The position numbers were made by a program, and so were the translations under genes. A DNA stretch of 64,000 nucleotides from Lentzea albidocapillata subsp. violacea (GTDB lineage Bacteria; Actinomycetota; Actinomycetes; Mycobacteriales; Pseudonocardiaceae), in NCBI RefSeq assembly GCF_900100275.1, contig NZ_FNET01000005.1:186001-250000 (forward strand), in the 5' to 3' direction. Below are positions 1-7,760 of the stretch, in pieces (the first letter of the stretch is position 1; each line of letters begins with the position of its first letter). A model generated the notes under the pieces. The model was given only the letters and a program-made list of their open reading frames with translations, ran no database searches and was not told the DNA's origin.

Positions 1-182
1 CGGAGTCGACCGTGTCGGACCCGGTGATCGAGGTCGAGCTGAGCATCGCGATCACCGCGGGGCTCGTCACGCACCAGGCGTACGACGAGGTGCGGCGCCG
101 GGTGCTGGCGGCGGCCTCCGCGCGGATCGGTGTGCGGCTCGCCCGCCTGGACCTCGTCGTGGCCGACGTTCTCGAAGGATGA
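1..182 (+). CDS. Asp23/Gls24-like protein, C-terminal fragment
   Basis: This is the end of a reading frame that enters from outside the window; its first complete codon is at position 3. About 59 residues are visible, a hydrophobic beta/alpha pattern ending in LARLDLVVADVLEG. That pattern and the run of Asp23-like genes downstream suggest a truncated member of the alkaline-shock (Asp23/Gls24) family or a short relative. The next gene starts 5 bases after its stop, so the two are probably co-transcribed. Too little is present to assign a more exact role. Confidence 0.6.
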   Translation, partial: ESTVSDPVIEVELSIAITAGLVTHQAYDEVRRRVLAAASARIGVRLARLDLVVADVLEG

Positions 183-186
183 GCGA

Positions 187-534
187 GTGATCGAAACAGT
201 CGTGTCCGCTCCGGCGGTGGCGGCGGTCGCGGTGCACGCGGCCGAGAGGGTCGCGGGCGTTCGGGTGCAGCCCGGCGTGGCGGGCCTGGTCAGTTCGGTG
301 GTGCGTTCGGCGCGGCAGCAGATCAAGGGATTGCAGCCGGCGCCGGTGGAAGGCGTGCGGGTGCGGTGGTCCGGTGCCGTCGCGCTGCTGGAGGTGGACG
401 TGGTGATCTCGGGCCAGGACCAGGCCGCGGCCGTGGCCCGCGCCGTGCAACGGTCGGTGCGCGCGCTCGTGCCGGAACTGACCGGTGTCGCGGTGGAGTC
501 CGTGGTGGTCACGGTGGTGGACGTCGCATGGTGA
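187..534 (+). CDS. Asp23/Gls24 family envelope stress protein
   Basis: A 115-residue protein with the Asp23/Gls24 signature of alternating Val/Ala-rich strands and helices (for example VAAVAVHAAERVAGVRV near the start and VAVESVVVTVVDVAW at the end). Family members are abundant cytoplasmic proteins tethered at the membrane by AmaP-type anchors and linked to cell-envelope stress. The GTG at 187 was chosen because AAGGA lies 7 bases upstream; an earlier in-frame ATG would overlap the preceding gene by over 50 bases. It overlaps the next gene by 7 bases. One of at least three Asp23-like paralogues in this operon. Confidence 0.8.
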   Translation: MIETVVSAPAVAAVAVHAAERVAGVRVQPGVAGLVSSVVRSARQQIKGLQPAPVEGVRVRWSGAVALLEVDVVISGQDQAAAVARAVQRSVRALVPELTGVAVESVVVTVVDVAW

Positions 535-821
535 TCGTGACGGAGTTGTTGAAGGCACTGGAGAAGGTCGACGGACTGCGGCCCTCTGTGCCGGAGCCCG
601 CGCGTTCCTGGATCTCCTGGGACGTCGACACCCTGGCCGTCGACGTCGAGGACGACCTGGTGTGCGTCCGGGTCGTCGCCACCCGGCTTCCGCTGGCACT
701 CGCGGAGGCCGGTGCGGCACTGCGGTCCGTTCTCCTTGGCACGCAATGGGAAAGCGCCGTCGTGCGCATCGTCGTGACCGATGTGGACAAACGTGCCCTC
801 GATCACCTGATCGGGTCGTGA
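528..821 (+). CDS. small conserved protein of the Asp23 operon
   Basis: A 97-residue soluble protein starting MVIVTELLKALEKVDGLRP. It overlaps the preceding Asp23 gene by 7 bases, so translation is probably coupled. The alternating pattern (DVDTLAVDVEDDLVCVRVVATRL, then SAVVRIVVTDVDKRALDHL) fits a small alpha/beta fold related in style to Asp23, but no named family is recognised with certainty. Its position between two Asp23 paralogues suggests a role in the same envelope-associated complex; that is inference. The next gene follows after a 57-base gap with its own ribosome site. Confidence 0.65.
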   Translation: MVIVTELLKALEKVDGLRPSVPEPARSWISWDVDTLAVDVEDDLVCVRVVATRLPLALAEAGAALRSVLLGTQWESAVVRIVVTDVDKRALDHLIGS

Positions 822-878
822 CGTTTCGGCCGCGGCCGCTGTCCATCTGGTGTGAACGCTTCGAAGGAAGGAATTGCG

Positions 879-1319
879 ATGAGCACGCAGACCGTGGAGA
901 AGATCGGTGTCGCAGGCGGGAAGCTGGTGACCGACAAGGGATCCACCACCATCGCGGACGTCGTGGTGCAGAAGGTCGCGGGCCTCGCGGCGCGGGAGAT
1001 CCGTGGCGTGCACGCGCTGGGCGGCGGCGCGACCCGTGCGCTGAGCGCGTTGCGCGACCGCATCCCCGGTGCCACCGCGAGTGCGGGCCAGGGCGTGTCG
1101 GTCGAGGTCGGCGAGAAGCAGGCCGCCGTCGACCTGGAGCTCGTGGTCGAGTACGGCGTGCCGATCGCGGACCTCGCGAAGTCCGTGCGCACCAACGTGA
1201 TCACCGCGATCGAGCAGATCACCGGCCTTGAGGTCGTCGAGGTCAACATCAACGTCAACGACGTGCACATCCCGAGCGACGCCGAGGGCGAAGAGCCCGA
1301 ATCCGCTCGCGTGCAGTGA
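879..1319 (+). CDS. Asp23/Gls24 family envelope stress response protein
   Basis: A 146-residue, full-length Asp23/Gls24 protein and the best family match in this operon. Typical elements are the early GSTTIADVVVQKVAGLA segment, the central VELVVEYG-like strand (LELVVEYGVPIADLA), and VRTNVITAIEQITGLEV followed by VNINVNDVHI. The family is cytoplasmic and docks to AmaP-like membrane anchors, protecting the envelope under stress. The ATG at 879 was preferred over an upstream start because GAAGGAAGGAA lies just before it. The acidic C-terminal tail (DAEGEEPESARVQ) is usual for actinobacterial members. Confidence 0.9.
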   Translation: MSTQTVEKIGVAGGKLVTDKGSTTIADVVVQKVAGLAAREIRGVHALGGGATRALSALRDRIPGATASAGQGVSVEVGEKQAAVDLELVVEYGVPIADLAKSVRTNVITAIEQITGLEVVEVNINVNDVHIPSDAEGEEPESARVQ

Positions 1320-1330
1320 GAGGAAACGCC

Positions 1331-1507
1331 ATGAGCACCACCGCACTGGGCCTGCTGACCGGGCTCACGCTCGGCCTGGCCGCCGCGTTCGGGGGCTTCA
1401 GCGCGTTCCTGCTCGTGCTCGTCTTCGGCGCGCTCGGCCTGATCGCGGGCCGGGTCGCCGAGGGCAAGCTCGACCTCGCGCAGTTGCTGGGCAGGGATCG
1501 GGACTGA
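1331..1507 (+). CDS. small integral membrane protein (DUF2273-like)
   Basis: A 58-residue protein that is almost entirely membrane: two hydrophobic segments at about residues 5-22 and 24-42, separated by GGFSAF, then a short charged tail (GRVAEGKLDLAQLLGRDRD). Small two-helix proteins of the DUF2273 type are regular neighbours of asp23 and amaP and are thought to help anchor Asp23 proteins at the membrane. The preceding gene ends 11 bases upstream, with GAGAGGAAA as ribosome site, and the next starts 2 bases downstream, so all are one operon. Confidence 0.75.
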   Translation: MSTTALGLLTGLTLGLAAAFGGFSAFLLVLVFGALGLIAGRVAEGKLDLAQLLGRDRD

Positions 1508-1509
1508 CG

Positions 1510-1821
1510 ATGACGCTCACCGCACAGCCAGGGTTGACCACCGTCGCGGACCGCGCGGTGGGCCGCATCGCCGGGCGTGCCGCCATGGAGGTCCCGGACG
1601 TGCTCGACTGCGCCGTCACCGCGAGGGTGACCGGGGGAGTGGTGACGCTCGACGCGCGCCTCGACCTGCGTTACCCGGCGCCGGTCGCGTCGACCGCCGC
1701 TCGTGTGCGTGCACACCTCGTCGCACGGGTGGCCGCGCTCACCGGCCTGCAAGTCTCCGTGGTGGACGTGTCGGTCGGCGTGCTGCGCGCGGACGCGGTC
1801 GCGGTGCGGAGGGTCCGATGA
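1510..1821 (+). CDS. Asp23/Gls24 family protein
   Basis: A 103-residue Asp23-like protein beginning MTLTAQPGLTTVADRAV and ending with the strand VSVVDVSVGVLRADAVAVRRVR. The repeated pattern of beta-rich Val/Asp segments (GGVVTLDARLDLRYP) and a helix (RVRAHLVARVAALTGLQV) matches the family. It starts 2 bases after the small membrane protein gene and overlaps the next start by 4 bases (ATGA), so translation is likely coupled through this part of the operon. Confidence 0.75.
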   Translation: MTLTAQPGLTTVADRAVGRIAGRAAMEVPDVLDCAVTARVTGGVVTLDARLDLRYPAPVASTAARVRAHLVARVAALTGLQVSVVDVSVGVLRADAVAVRRVR

Positions 1822-2336
1822 CCCGCCGCTCCCGCCGGGCCCTGCCCGCCACGCTCACGGCGCTCGTTCTGCTGGCCGCGTCGGCGCTGGTCGCGGTGTG
1901 CGCGATCCAGCTCGCGCTCGGCGAACGACCGTTGCTGCCCTACGACTCCCTCGTCGGCTCGTTGCACGACACGACGTGGTCCGCGCGGGAGGTGGCCGTG
2001 GCAGGTGGGGTCGTCGCGGCCATCGGACTGCTGCTGCTCCTCGTCGCGGTGGTGCCCGGAAAGGCACGGACCGCGGCACTGGACGAGCACACCGCCGTGT
2101 CGGTGCGCGGCCTGCGCAACGCTCTGCGGTCCGCCGCCCAGGTGGACGGCGTCGAGTCCGCAGCGGTGAAGGTGCGCCGCCGCCGGGTCCGCGCGGTCGT
2201 GCGCACCCGGCGCGCCGTGGTCGAAGGCCTCGGCGAGACCGTCCGCACCGCGCTGGAAAGCCGTGTCGGCGAGTTGGCCCTCGCCCGGCCGCCGCAGGTC
2301 GTGGTGCGGGTCAAGGCCCCCAGGAGTACGTCATGA
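1818..2336 (+). CDS. DUF6286-type membrane protein of the Asp23 operon
   Basis: A 172-residue protein with two predicted membrane helices (about residues 9-33 and 60-84, the second VAVAGGVVAAIGLLLLLVAVV) and a basic cytoplasmic C-terminal domain (VKVRRRRVRAVVRTRRAVVEGL). The layout, two helices followed by an Asp23-like alpha/beta domain, is that of the DUF6286/AmaP group of anchors found downstream of asp23 genes in actinobacteria. It overlaps both neighbours by 4 bases, so it is translationally coupled on both sides. A role in tethering Asp23 proteins is inferred from family and context. Confidence 0.75.
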   Translation: MTRRSRRALPATLTALVLLAASALVAVCAIQLALGERPLLPYDSLVGSLHDTTWSAREVAVAGGVVAAIGLLLLLVAVVPGKARTAALDEHTAVSVRGLRNALRSAAQVDGVESAAVKVRRRRVRAVVRTRRAVVEGLGETVRTALESRVGELALARPPQVVVRVKAPRSTS

Positions 2337-2872
2337 ACCGGATCTTGCTGGGCCTGCTGGGCTTCGTCCTGGTGGTCGCGGGTGGTTCCGCGATCGCCGT
2401 TCACCTGGGTCGCGTGCCCCAGGCGGACTGGAACGCCGCGTTGCTACCCGGCACGGCGTTGCCACCGGCGTGGGTGCTGTGGGTGGTCGCGGCCGCCGCG
2501 GTCGTCGTCGCGCTCGTGTGCCTGCGCTGGCTCGTCGCCCAGATCCCGCGCCGCAAGGTCGCGACCTGGCGCTGGGCCGACGAGGCCGGCGCCACCCGCA
2601 TCACCACGTCGACGGCCGCCGCGCCGTTCGCCGAAGAGATCACCGCCTACCCCGGTGTGCGCAAGGTCGAGGCCGTGCTGGCCGGCCCGCACACCGCCCC
2701 GCGCCTGGCCCTCGTCGTCCGCGCCCACGGCGACGCCGATCTGCGGGGGATCCGCCGCCGCATCGACGACGAGGGCCTGCCCAGGCTCCGCGAGGCGCTC
2801 GGCACACCCGATCTCCAAGCCACCGTGGAGTTCCGGATGACGGCCTCCAAGGCCGCCGCCCGAGCACACTGA
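2333..2872 (+). CDS. AmaP-like alkaline-shock membrane anchor protein
   Basis: A 179-residue protein with two membrane helices (MNRILLGLLGFVLVVAGGSA, then about residues 42-65) and a C-terminal domain whose pattern (VRKVEAVLAGPHTAPRLALVV, then a helix IRRRIDDEGLPRLREAL and a final strand) resembles the AmaP/Asp23 fold. AmaP proteins hold Asp23 at the cytoplasmic face. It is the last gene of the operon; its stop is followed directly by an AT-rich direct repeat and two strong hairpins that end transcription. Confidence 0.75.
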   Translation: MNRILLGLLGFVLVVAGGSAIAVHLGRVPQADWNAALLPGTALPPAWVLWVVAAAAVVVALVCLRWLVAQIPRRKVATWRWADEAGATRITTSTAAAPFAEEITAYPGVRKVEAVLAGPHTAPRLALVVRAHGDADLRGIRRRIDDEGLPRLREALGTPDLQATVEFRMTASKAAARAH

Positions 2873-2882
2873 TATATCGGTT

Positions 2883-2924
2883 ATGCAAAAAACGTTTGCG
2901 GACGTCCGCAAACGTTTTTTGCAT
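2883..2924. terminator. 42-base perfect palindrome, probable bidirectional terminator
   Basis: Each arm is 21 bases with no mismatch; the left arm runs ATGCAAAAAACGTTTGCGG and then AC. A-runs in one arm and T-runs in the other would give a terminator-like stem with U-tracts on either strand. It lies between the convergent Asp23 operon and lipA. Confidence 0.75.
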
Positions 2925-2936
2925 CCGGATGCAAAA

Positions 2937-2967
2937 CAGCTGGTCACCCTGGGTGGGTGACCAGCTG
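2937..2967. terminator. hairpin between the Asp23 operon and lipA
   Basis: Stem CAGCTGGTCACCC pairs with GGGTGACCAGCTG around a 5-base loop. It lies 31 bases beyond the lipA stop on the minus strand and probably serves as the lipA terminator. Confidence 0.7.
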
Positions 2968-2997
2968 ATATATCGGTTGCTCCGCCGTTCACTCCGC

Positions 2998-3999
2998 CTA
3001 GCGCGGGGCGAGCAGGCTCGTGATCTCCTGCGACGCCGACACGGTCAGCAGGTGCTGGAGGCTCTCCGGGAGGTCCTCGCCACGCTTCTGCTTCGCCTGC
3101 GCGAAGAGGCGGCCGGCGCGGTAGGAGGAGCGGACGAGCGGGCCCGCCATCACGCCGAGGAAGCCGATCTCCTCGGCCGTCTCCTTGTGCTGGACGAACT
3201 CCTCGGGCTTCACCCAGCGCTCGACCGGGTGGTGCCGCGGCGACGGGCGCAGGTACTGGGTGATGGTGATGAGGTCGCAGCCCGCGTCGTGCAGGTCGCT
3301 GAGCGCCTCCGTGACCTCCTCGGGGGTCTCGCCCATGCCGAGGATCAGGTTCGACTTGGTGACCAGGCCGAACTCGCGGGCCTTGGTGATCACCTCGAGC
3401 GAGCGCTCGTAGCGGAACGCCGGGCGGATGCGCTTGAAGATCCGCGGGACGGTCTCCAGGTTGTGCGCGAGCACCTCGGGACGGGACTCGAAGACCTCGG
3501 CCAGCTGCTCCGGGACCGCGTTGAAGTCCGGGATCAGCAGCTCGACGCCCGTGCCGGGGTTCATCTCGTGGATCTGGCGAACGGTCTCGGCGTACAGCCA
3601 TGCGCCGCCGTCCGCCAGGTCGTCACGGGCGACGCCGGTGACCGTGGAGTAGCGCAGGCCCATCGCCTGGACCGACTCGGCGACGCGGCGGGGTTCGTCG
3701 CGGTCGAGGTCGGCGGGCTTGCCCGTGTCGATCTGGCAGAAGTCGCAGCGCCTGGTGCACTGCTCGCCGCCGATCAGGAACGTGGCCTCGCGGTCTTCCC
3801 AGCACTCGTAGATGTTGGGACAGCCGGCCTCTTCGCAGACCGTGTGCAGGCCTTCGCGTTTGACCAGACCCTTGAGCTCTCGGTACTCGGGGCCCATCTT
3901 CGCCCGCGTCTTGATCCACGGGGGCTTCTTCTCGATTGGCGTCTCGCTGTTGCGGACCTCGAGCCGCAGCAGCTTCCGACCCTCAGGTACCACAGTCAC
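2998..3999 (-). CDS. lipA: lipoyl synthase LipA
   Basis: A 333-residue radical-SAM enzyme that inserts two sulfurs into octanoyl groups on lipoyl domains. Both iron-sulfur signatures are intact: the auxiliary cluster set [12 protein letters not shown] and the radical-SAM set CTRRCDFC. The length and the N-terminus ([19 protein letters not shown]) are typical of actinobacterial LipA; the start is GTG at 3999. LipA normally follows lipB directly in actinobacteria, but here lipB is 51 kb away at 55465-56193, with a biosynthetic cluster in between. Its substrates include the SucB protein encoded at 57773. Confidence 0.97.
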   Translation of the reverse strand: MTVVPEGRKLLRLEVRNSETPIEKKPPWIKTRAKMGPEYRELKGLVKREGLHTVCEEAGCPNIYECWEDREATFLIGGEQCTRRCDFCQIDTGKPADLDRDEPRRVAESVQAMGLRYSTVTGVARDDLADGGAWLYAETVRQIHEMNPGTGVELLIPDFNAVPEQLAEVFESRPEVLAHNLETVPRIFKRIRPAFRYERSLEVITKAREFGLVTKSNLILGMGETPEEVTEALSDLHDAGCDLITITQYLRPSPRHHPVERWVKPEEFVQHKETAEEIGFLGVMAGPLVRSSYRAGRLFAQAKQKRGEDLPESLQHLLTVSASQEITSLLAPR

Positions 4000-4219
4000 G
4001 TCCTCACCCTACGCTGCGCGCTCAAGTGTCCGGGGTCACGCTCTCCCAGGTCAGGCTAAGTGCCGGAACCGGGCTCCCGGTGGAGCGCTCGTCGTTCACG
4101 ATCTGTTGCCGACGCAGGTCACGTCGACCATGAACAACGCGGATGGGCTGGAGATGTTCCTGGCCCGGAGGTGACGACCGGCTCCGCCGTCGCCTTCCGG
4201 CGTGAGGGCGCCGACACCC

Positions 4220-5110
4220 CTACGGAAGATCTGGAGCGATTCCGGTCAGCTTGATCGTGAGTTCCCAGAGGCGGTTCGCGGCGAGATCGTCGCGAGCGGC
4301 GGCGGTCATCCGCGCGATGGTGGGATGGCCGCGGAAACCGTTGAAGCCGTCCGGACCGTAGTACTGGCCGCCACGCGCCTCCGCTGACGTCGCCGCGTAG
4401 AGCTGCGGCAGCGCGCCCATCTCAACGGACTGCGAGAACAGGTGGCTGATCTTGCCGCCGACCCGCAGGACCAGCGACTTGTGCGAGTCCGCCATGTTGT
4501 TGGTCAGCTCCGTGACCGTCAGGCCCGGATGAGCCGCGATCGACGTCACGTCCGGCGAACGACGTTCCAGCTCCCGCGCGAACAGGATGTTGGCGAGCTT
4601 CGACTGCCCGTACGAGCCGCGCAGGGTGTAGGGGCGGCGGTCGAAGTTCGGGTCCTCGAAGTCGATGTAGCCGTACTGGTGGGCAAGCGATGCCACGGTG
4701 ACGACGCGTGCGCCAGGACGTTGCCTCAGCGCGGGCAGCAGCAGCCACGTCAGCGCGGCGTGGCCCAGGTGGTTGGTGCCGAACTGGCGCTCGAAGCCGT
4801 CCATGGTCCGGCCGTTCGGAACGGCCATGATGCCCGCGTTGTTGACGAGAACGTCGAGCGCCTCGACTTTTTCGGCCGCCGTGCGCACGGAGCTGAGGTC
4901 GGCGAGGTCGAGTTCGAGGACCTCGGCGGACCCGCGGACCGTCTGCCGTGCCGTTTCACCGCGTTGGACCGAGCGACAGCCCATGATCACGTGGGCCCCC
5001 TTCGCCGCGAGCACCTGGGCGGTGCGCAGGCCCAGACCGGAGTTCGCACCGGTCACCAGGACTGTGCGGCCGGTCTGGTCGGGGATGTCAGCTTCGGTCC
5101 AACGACTCAT
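4220..5110 (-). CDS. short-chain dehydrogenase/reductase (protochlorophyllide-reductase-like)
   Basis: A 296-residue SDR. It has the cofactor motif TGANSGLG near residue 20, NNAG near residue 90 and the catalytic YGQSK around residue 170, so it appears active. The extended C-terminal part (RGGQYYGPDGFNGFRGHP) is typical of the retinol-dehydrogenase / protochlorophyllide-reductase-like subgroup. The substrate cannot be read from the sequence. Its start overlaps the stop of the upstream 102-residue gene (ATGA), so the two form an operon, divergent from a TetR-type repressor gene that probably controls them. Confidence 0.9.
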   Translation of the reverse strand: MSRWTEADIPDQTGRTVLVTGANSGLGLRTAQVLAAKGAHVIMGCRSVQRGETARQTVRGSAEVLELDLADLSSVRTAAEKVEALDVLVNNAGIMAVPNGRTMDGFERQFGTNHLGHAALTWLLLPALRQRPGARVVTVASLAHQYGYIDFEDPNFDRRPYTLRGSYGQSKLANILFARELERRSPDVTSIAAHPGLTVTELTNNMADSHKSLVLRVGGKISHLFSQSVEMGALPQLYAATSAEARGGQYYGPDGFNGFRGHPTIARMTAAARDDLAANRLWELTIKLTGIAPDLP

Positions 5111-5415
5111 GGAGTCATTCCTACCGTCCGGTAACTGCCGAGCGATAGGTGTGCGTCGAGTACTGCTCGCAACACCGGCTCCTCGGCGGCGAGTTCGGCG
5201 GTGACGCGGTCCTCGTCCATGTGGCCGTCCAGCCTGGCGCTTTCCATGCGGGCGGTCAGCTTGTTCTGCCAGCGATGGTCGAGCGCCAGCAGCAGTTCGT
5301 GCAGCGAGCCGAAGACGTCCGGATCCACGATCAGCGGTGCGGACGGGTCGCGGCGGGCGTCGCTCAGGACGGCGTCGAGCGCGTCACGGCGGCGGTAGTG
5401 GTCTGCCCAGCCCAT
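5107..5415 (-). CDS. hypothetical protein co-transcribed with the SDR
   Basis: A 102-residue, probably all-helical soluble protein (MGWADHYRRRDALDAVLSD, later RVTAELAAEEPVLRAVLDAHL). No family is recognised. The ATG at 5415 was chosen because GGGGG lies about 8 bases upstream; a longer frame to 5514 would run back across the TetR operator. It overlaps the SDR gene by 4 bases, which suggests a shared function or shared control by the adjacent TetR regulator. Confidence 0.7.
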   Translation of the reverse strand: MGWADHYRRRDALDAVLSDARRDPSAPLIVDPDVFGSLHELLLALDHRWQNKLTARMESARLDGHMDEDRVTAELAAEEPVLRAVLDAHLSLGSYRTVGMTP

Positions 5416-5460
5416 GTCTCGTACCCCCGGTTTCTCGCATACTGTCGGTATGACACGACC

Positions 5461-5486
5461 ATACCACCGGTACGTACCGGCGGTAT
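5461..5486. promoter_or_regulatory. TetR operator palindrome
   Basis: A 26-base inverted repeat with one mismatch: left half ATACCACCGGTAC, right half GTACCGGCGGTAT. It lies between the divergent SDR operon and the TetR gene, immediately before the TetR start. A partial copy, ATACTGTCGGTAT, is at 5440-5452. The position is typical of an autoregulatory TetR operator; binding is inferred. Confidence 0.75.
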
Positions 5487-5504
5487 GTGAGATACGTTTC
5501 GTGC

Positions 5505-6095
5505 GTGCGAACACGACGCGCCGAGTACTCGGAGTCGACCAGGCAGGCGCTCGTCGACAGCGCAGTGCACCTGTTCACCAAGCGCGGCTACGCCGGCACC
5601 TCGCTCGACGAGGTCGTCAAACGCGCCCGCGTGACAAAGGGCGCGCTCTACCACCACTTCAGCGGCAAGCAGGCCCTGTTCGAGGCGGCCTTCACTCAGG
5701 TCGAGACCCAGTCGATCTCCTCGCTGACCGCGCTGATCACGGCGGACGGCGACGCGTGGGAGACCGCGGTGGGAGGCCTGCGCGCGTACGTCCGCAAGTG
5801 CCTGGAGCCGGAGTACCAGCGGATCATCGTCCATGAGGCGCCGGTGGTGATGGGCTGGGAACGCTGGCGTGAGGCAGAAGAGCAGTTCAGCTTCGGTCTG
5901 CTCCGCACGGCCGTGCAGTTGCTGGTGGACGCCGGCGAGATCGAGGAGGCTCCGGTCGAGATCATGGCCCGCCTGCTGTTCGGAGCACTGTCCGCGGGCG
6001 CCAGCACCATCGCGAGCTCGTCCGATCCGAAGCGCACCGGGCGCGAGGTCGAACGAGCGATCCTGCGTGTTCTGGAAGGTTTGCGCAAGAAGTAG
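5505..6095 (+). CDS. TetR family transcriptional regulator
   Basis: About 196 residues. The N-terminal TetR DNA-binding domain is clear (helix-turn-helix TSLDEVVKRARVTKGALYHHF at about residues 30-50), followed by a helical ligand-binding domain (ETAVGGLRAYVRKCLEPEYQ). The start is either GTG 5505 or GTG 5487; 5505 was preferred because the earlier GTG touches the operator palindrome. Divergent from the hypothetical-SDR operon, so it probably represses both that operon and itself, responding to an unknown small ligand. Confidence 0.9.
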   Translation: MRTRRAEYSESTRQALVDSAVHLFTKRGYAGTSLDEVVKRARVTKGALYHHFSGKQALFEAAFTQVETQSISSLTALITADGDAWETAVGGLRAYVRKCLEPEYQRIIVHEAPVVMGWERWREAEEQFSFGLLRTAVQLLVDAGEIEEAPVEIMARLLFGALSAGASTIASSSDPKRTGREVERAILRVLEGLRKK

Positions 6096-6162
6096 TCGAG
6101 TTCGGCCCTAGCGGCCGGGCGCAACGTCGATCACCACGCGGACAACAGAGGTGGTCGGCATC

Positions 6163-6846
6163 ATGATCGAACCTGTCAGCACGCGCCTGGGACTCGACGG
6201 CAAGATCGCAGTTGTCACGTCGGGAACGCACGGGCTCGGTCTCGCCATCGCGAGCAAGCTCTGCGACAACGGCGCCCACGTCATCCTCACGACCTCCGAC
6301 GAGGACAACGTCGACCTGGAGCGCGCGAAGACCGTGCTCGCGGGCAAGCCCGGCTCGGTGACGGTCACCAAGCTCAACATCCACGACGAGCACTCGGTCC
6401 GGCTCCTGCTCGACCGGGTCAAGGAAGAGCGCGGCCAGCTGGACGTGTTCGTCCACCACGCCGTGTCGCCGGACCTCACGCCGTTGCTCAACATCGTGGA
6501 GCCGCTCGCCAAGGCGCTCGTCGACGGCGGTCGCGTGGTCATCGCCGGCTACACGGTGACACCGGTCCACGGCGTCATCCGGACACTGGCGCTGGAAATG
6601 GCTTGGTACAAGGTCGCGGTGAACGCCGTCGTCACCACTGTCGTCGACAACGGCCCGATGAACATCGACCCGGACCTGGTCGACCGGCTCGCGATCAAGA
6701 GCCCGTCAGGTCGCGTCACCGTGCCTCAGGACATCGCGAACGCCGTTGCGTTGCTCTGCACCGACGAAGCCGCGTGGATCCAGGGTCAGGTGATCACCGT
6801 CGACGGCGGTCTGGAACTGCTGGAGCGGTGGGGCGAGACGCGCTGA
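6163..6846 (+). CDS. divergent short-chain dehydrogenase fold protein, catalytic motif missing
   Basis: About 227 residues with the SDR outline: a cofactor loop SGTHGLGLAIA near the N-terminus, the C-terminal NAV segment and a final ITVDGGLELLERWG. The usual NNAG is replaced by HHAVS, and the segment that should carry the YxxxK catalytic pair is shortened to VTPVHGVIRTLALEMA, with neither Tyr nor Lys. It is therefore unlikely to be an ordinary dehydrogenase and may be a structural or cofactor-binding relative. The start could also be GTG 6151. A stem-loop follows at 6879. Confidence 0.75.
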   Translation: MIEPVSTRLGLDGKIAVVTSGTHGLGLAIASKLCDNGAHVILTTSDEDNVDLERAKTVLAGKPGSVTVTKLNIHDEHSVRLLLDRVKEERGQLDVFVHHAVSPDLTPLLNIVEPLAKALVDGGRVVIAGYTVTPVHGVIRTLALEMAWYKVAVNAVVTTVVDNGPMNIDPDLVDRLAIKSPSGRVTVPQDIANAVALLCTDEAAWIQGQVITVDGGLELLERWGETR

Positions 6847-6878
6847 GTCGCGCACGCGCATGCAACAGAGCTCGCTCC

Positions 6879-6950
6879 AGGGGCCGAATCGCTTGTACCG
6901 CTTTGTGCTCGGGCACTGCTCGAGCCGCCCCGGTTCCCGATTCGGTCCCT
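6879..6950. terminator. possible long-range stem-loop after the SDR-like gene
   Basis: AGGGGCCGAATCG at 6879-6891 pairs with CGATTCGGTCCCT at 6938-6950 with one mismatch, around a 46-base interior. It may be a weak terminator or a structured leader of the response-regulator gene that starts at 7120. The remaining bases to 7119 show no gene. Confidence 0.45.
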
Positions 6951-7119
6951 GAGCTATCTGTAAGCGCGTGGTGACCCCAAGTCATCCGCCGATAACCCTT
7001 ATTAATTGCTCCTAGCGCATCTGGAGTAACGCTCGGCGCAGCCGGACTCAATGCTTGTCCTGCATGGTCACCGAGTGTAAGACTCAAAATGGTGACCTGG
7101 GGGCAAGCAAGGGGGTCGG

Positions 7120-7725
7120 ATGATCAGAGTCCTACTAGCCGAGGACGTGCAAATGGTCCGCGGTGCTTTGGTCGCCTTGTTGAATCTTGAACCGGACATT
7201 GAGGTCGTCGCGTCCGTGGCGACGGGTGACGAAATCATCTCCGCTGTGGAGAAGAACAAACCGGACGTAGCGGTGCTCGACATCGATCTGCCCGGTATGG
7301 ACGGCCTTTCCGCCGCCACCGTGATCCACGACACCGCACCGGAGACGCGCACTCTCATTCTCACGAGCCTCGGCCGGCCGGGCACTCTGCGCCGCGCGCT
7401 GAACGCACGCGTCAACGGGTTCATTCTCAAGGATGCTCCGGTTGGAGAACTCGCTGACGCCATTCGCGGCGTGTCAATCGGCCGGCGCGTGATCGACTCG
7501 CAACTCGCGCTTTCCGCTTGGGACACCGACGAGTGCCCGCTGACGCCCCGTGAACTGGAAGTGCTGAGGCTCGCCTCGGACGGCGCGGACGCCATGGAGA
7601 TAGCCACGACGCTGTTCCTGTCGGTCGGCACGGTCCGCAACTACCTGACGGCGGCGACGGCCAAGCTCGACGCCCGCAACCGGGTCGACGCGGTCCGCAT
7701 CGCCCGCAAGTCCGGCTGGTTCTGA
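7120..7725 (+). CDS. NarL/LuxR family response regulator
   Basis: A 201-residue two-domain regulator. The receiver spans about residues 1-120, with the acidic pair at D9 and the likely phospho-acceptor D54 in VLDIDLPGMDG. The DNA-binding LuxR domain (LTPRELEVLRLASDGADAM, then VGTVRNYLTAA) occupies the C-terminus. It is closely similar along its length to the second regulator at 34364-34969 (both start MIRVLLAED and share LNLEPDIEVVA), so these are paralogues in one cluster. The likely partner is the histidine kinase encoded convergently at 7944-9086. Confidence 0.93.
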   Translation: MIRVLLAEDVQMVRGALVALLNLEPDIEVVASVATGDEIISAVEKNKPDVAVLDIDLPGMDGLSAATVIHDTAPETRTLILTSLGRPGTLRRALNARVNGFILKDAPVGELADAIRGVSIGRRVIDSQLALSAWDTDECPLTPRELEVLRLASDGADAMEIATTLFLSVGTVRNYLTAATAKLDARNRVDAVRIARKSGWF

Positions 7726-7760
7726 CCTTCCTCCGGCCGCCCCGTCCTGATCTTCATTGA

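Larger units (their letters stand above)
2870..2978. repeat. direct repeat TGATATATCGGTT flanking two hairpins
   Basis: The 13-base sequence TGATATATCGGTT occurs at 2870-2882, where its first three bases are the stop codon of the anchor gene, and again at 2966-2978. Between the copies lie a 42-base perfect palindrome, a 12-base palindrome GCATCCGGATGC and a second hairpin. The core GATATATC recurs at several other gene ends in the window. It is strikingly AT-rich in DNA of this composition. The function is unknown. Confidence 0.7.

Noticed and set aside
2883..2967. Palindromes as a CRISPR array or transposon ends
   Set aside because: There is no regular repeat-spacer pattern and no transposase or cas gene in the window.
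2870..2978. Direct repeats at 2870 and 2966 as target-site duplications of an inserted element
   Set aside because: The enclosed 100 bases carry no gene, and the same repeat core occurs elsewhere without any inserted element, so it is treated as a dispersed motif.
4000..4219. Possible small genes between lipA and the SDR
   Set aside because: Short frames exist on the plus strand, but none has a ribosome site or a recognisable pattern; nothing is supported there.
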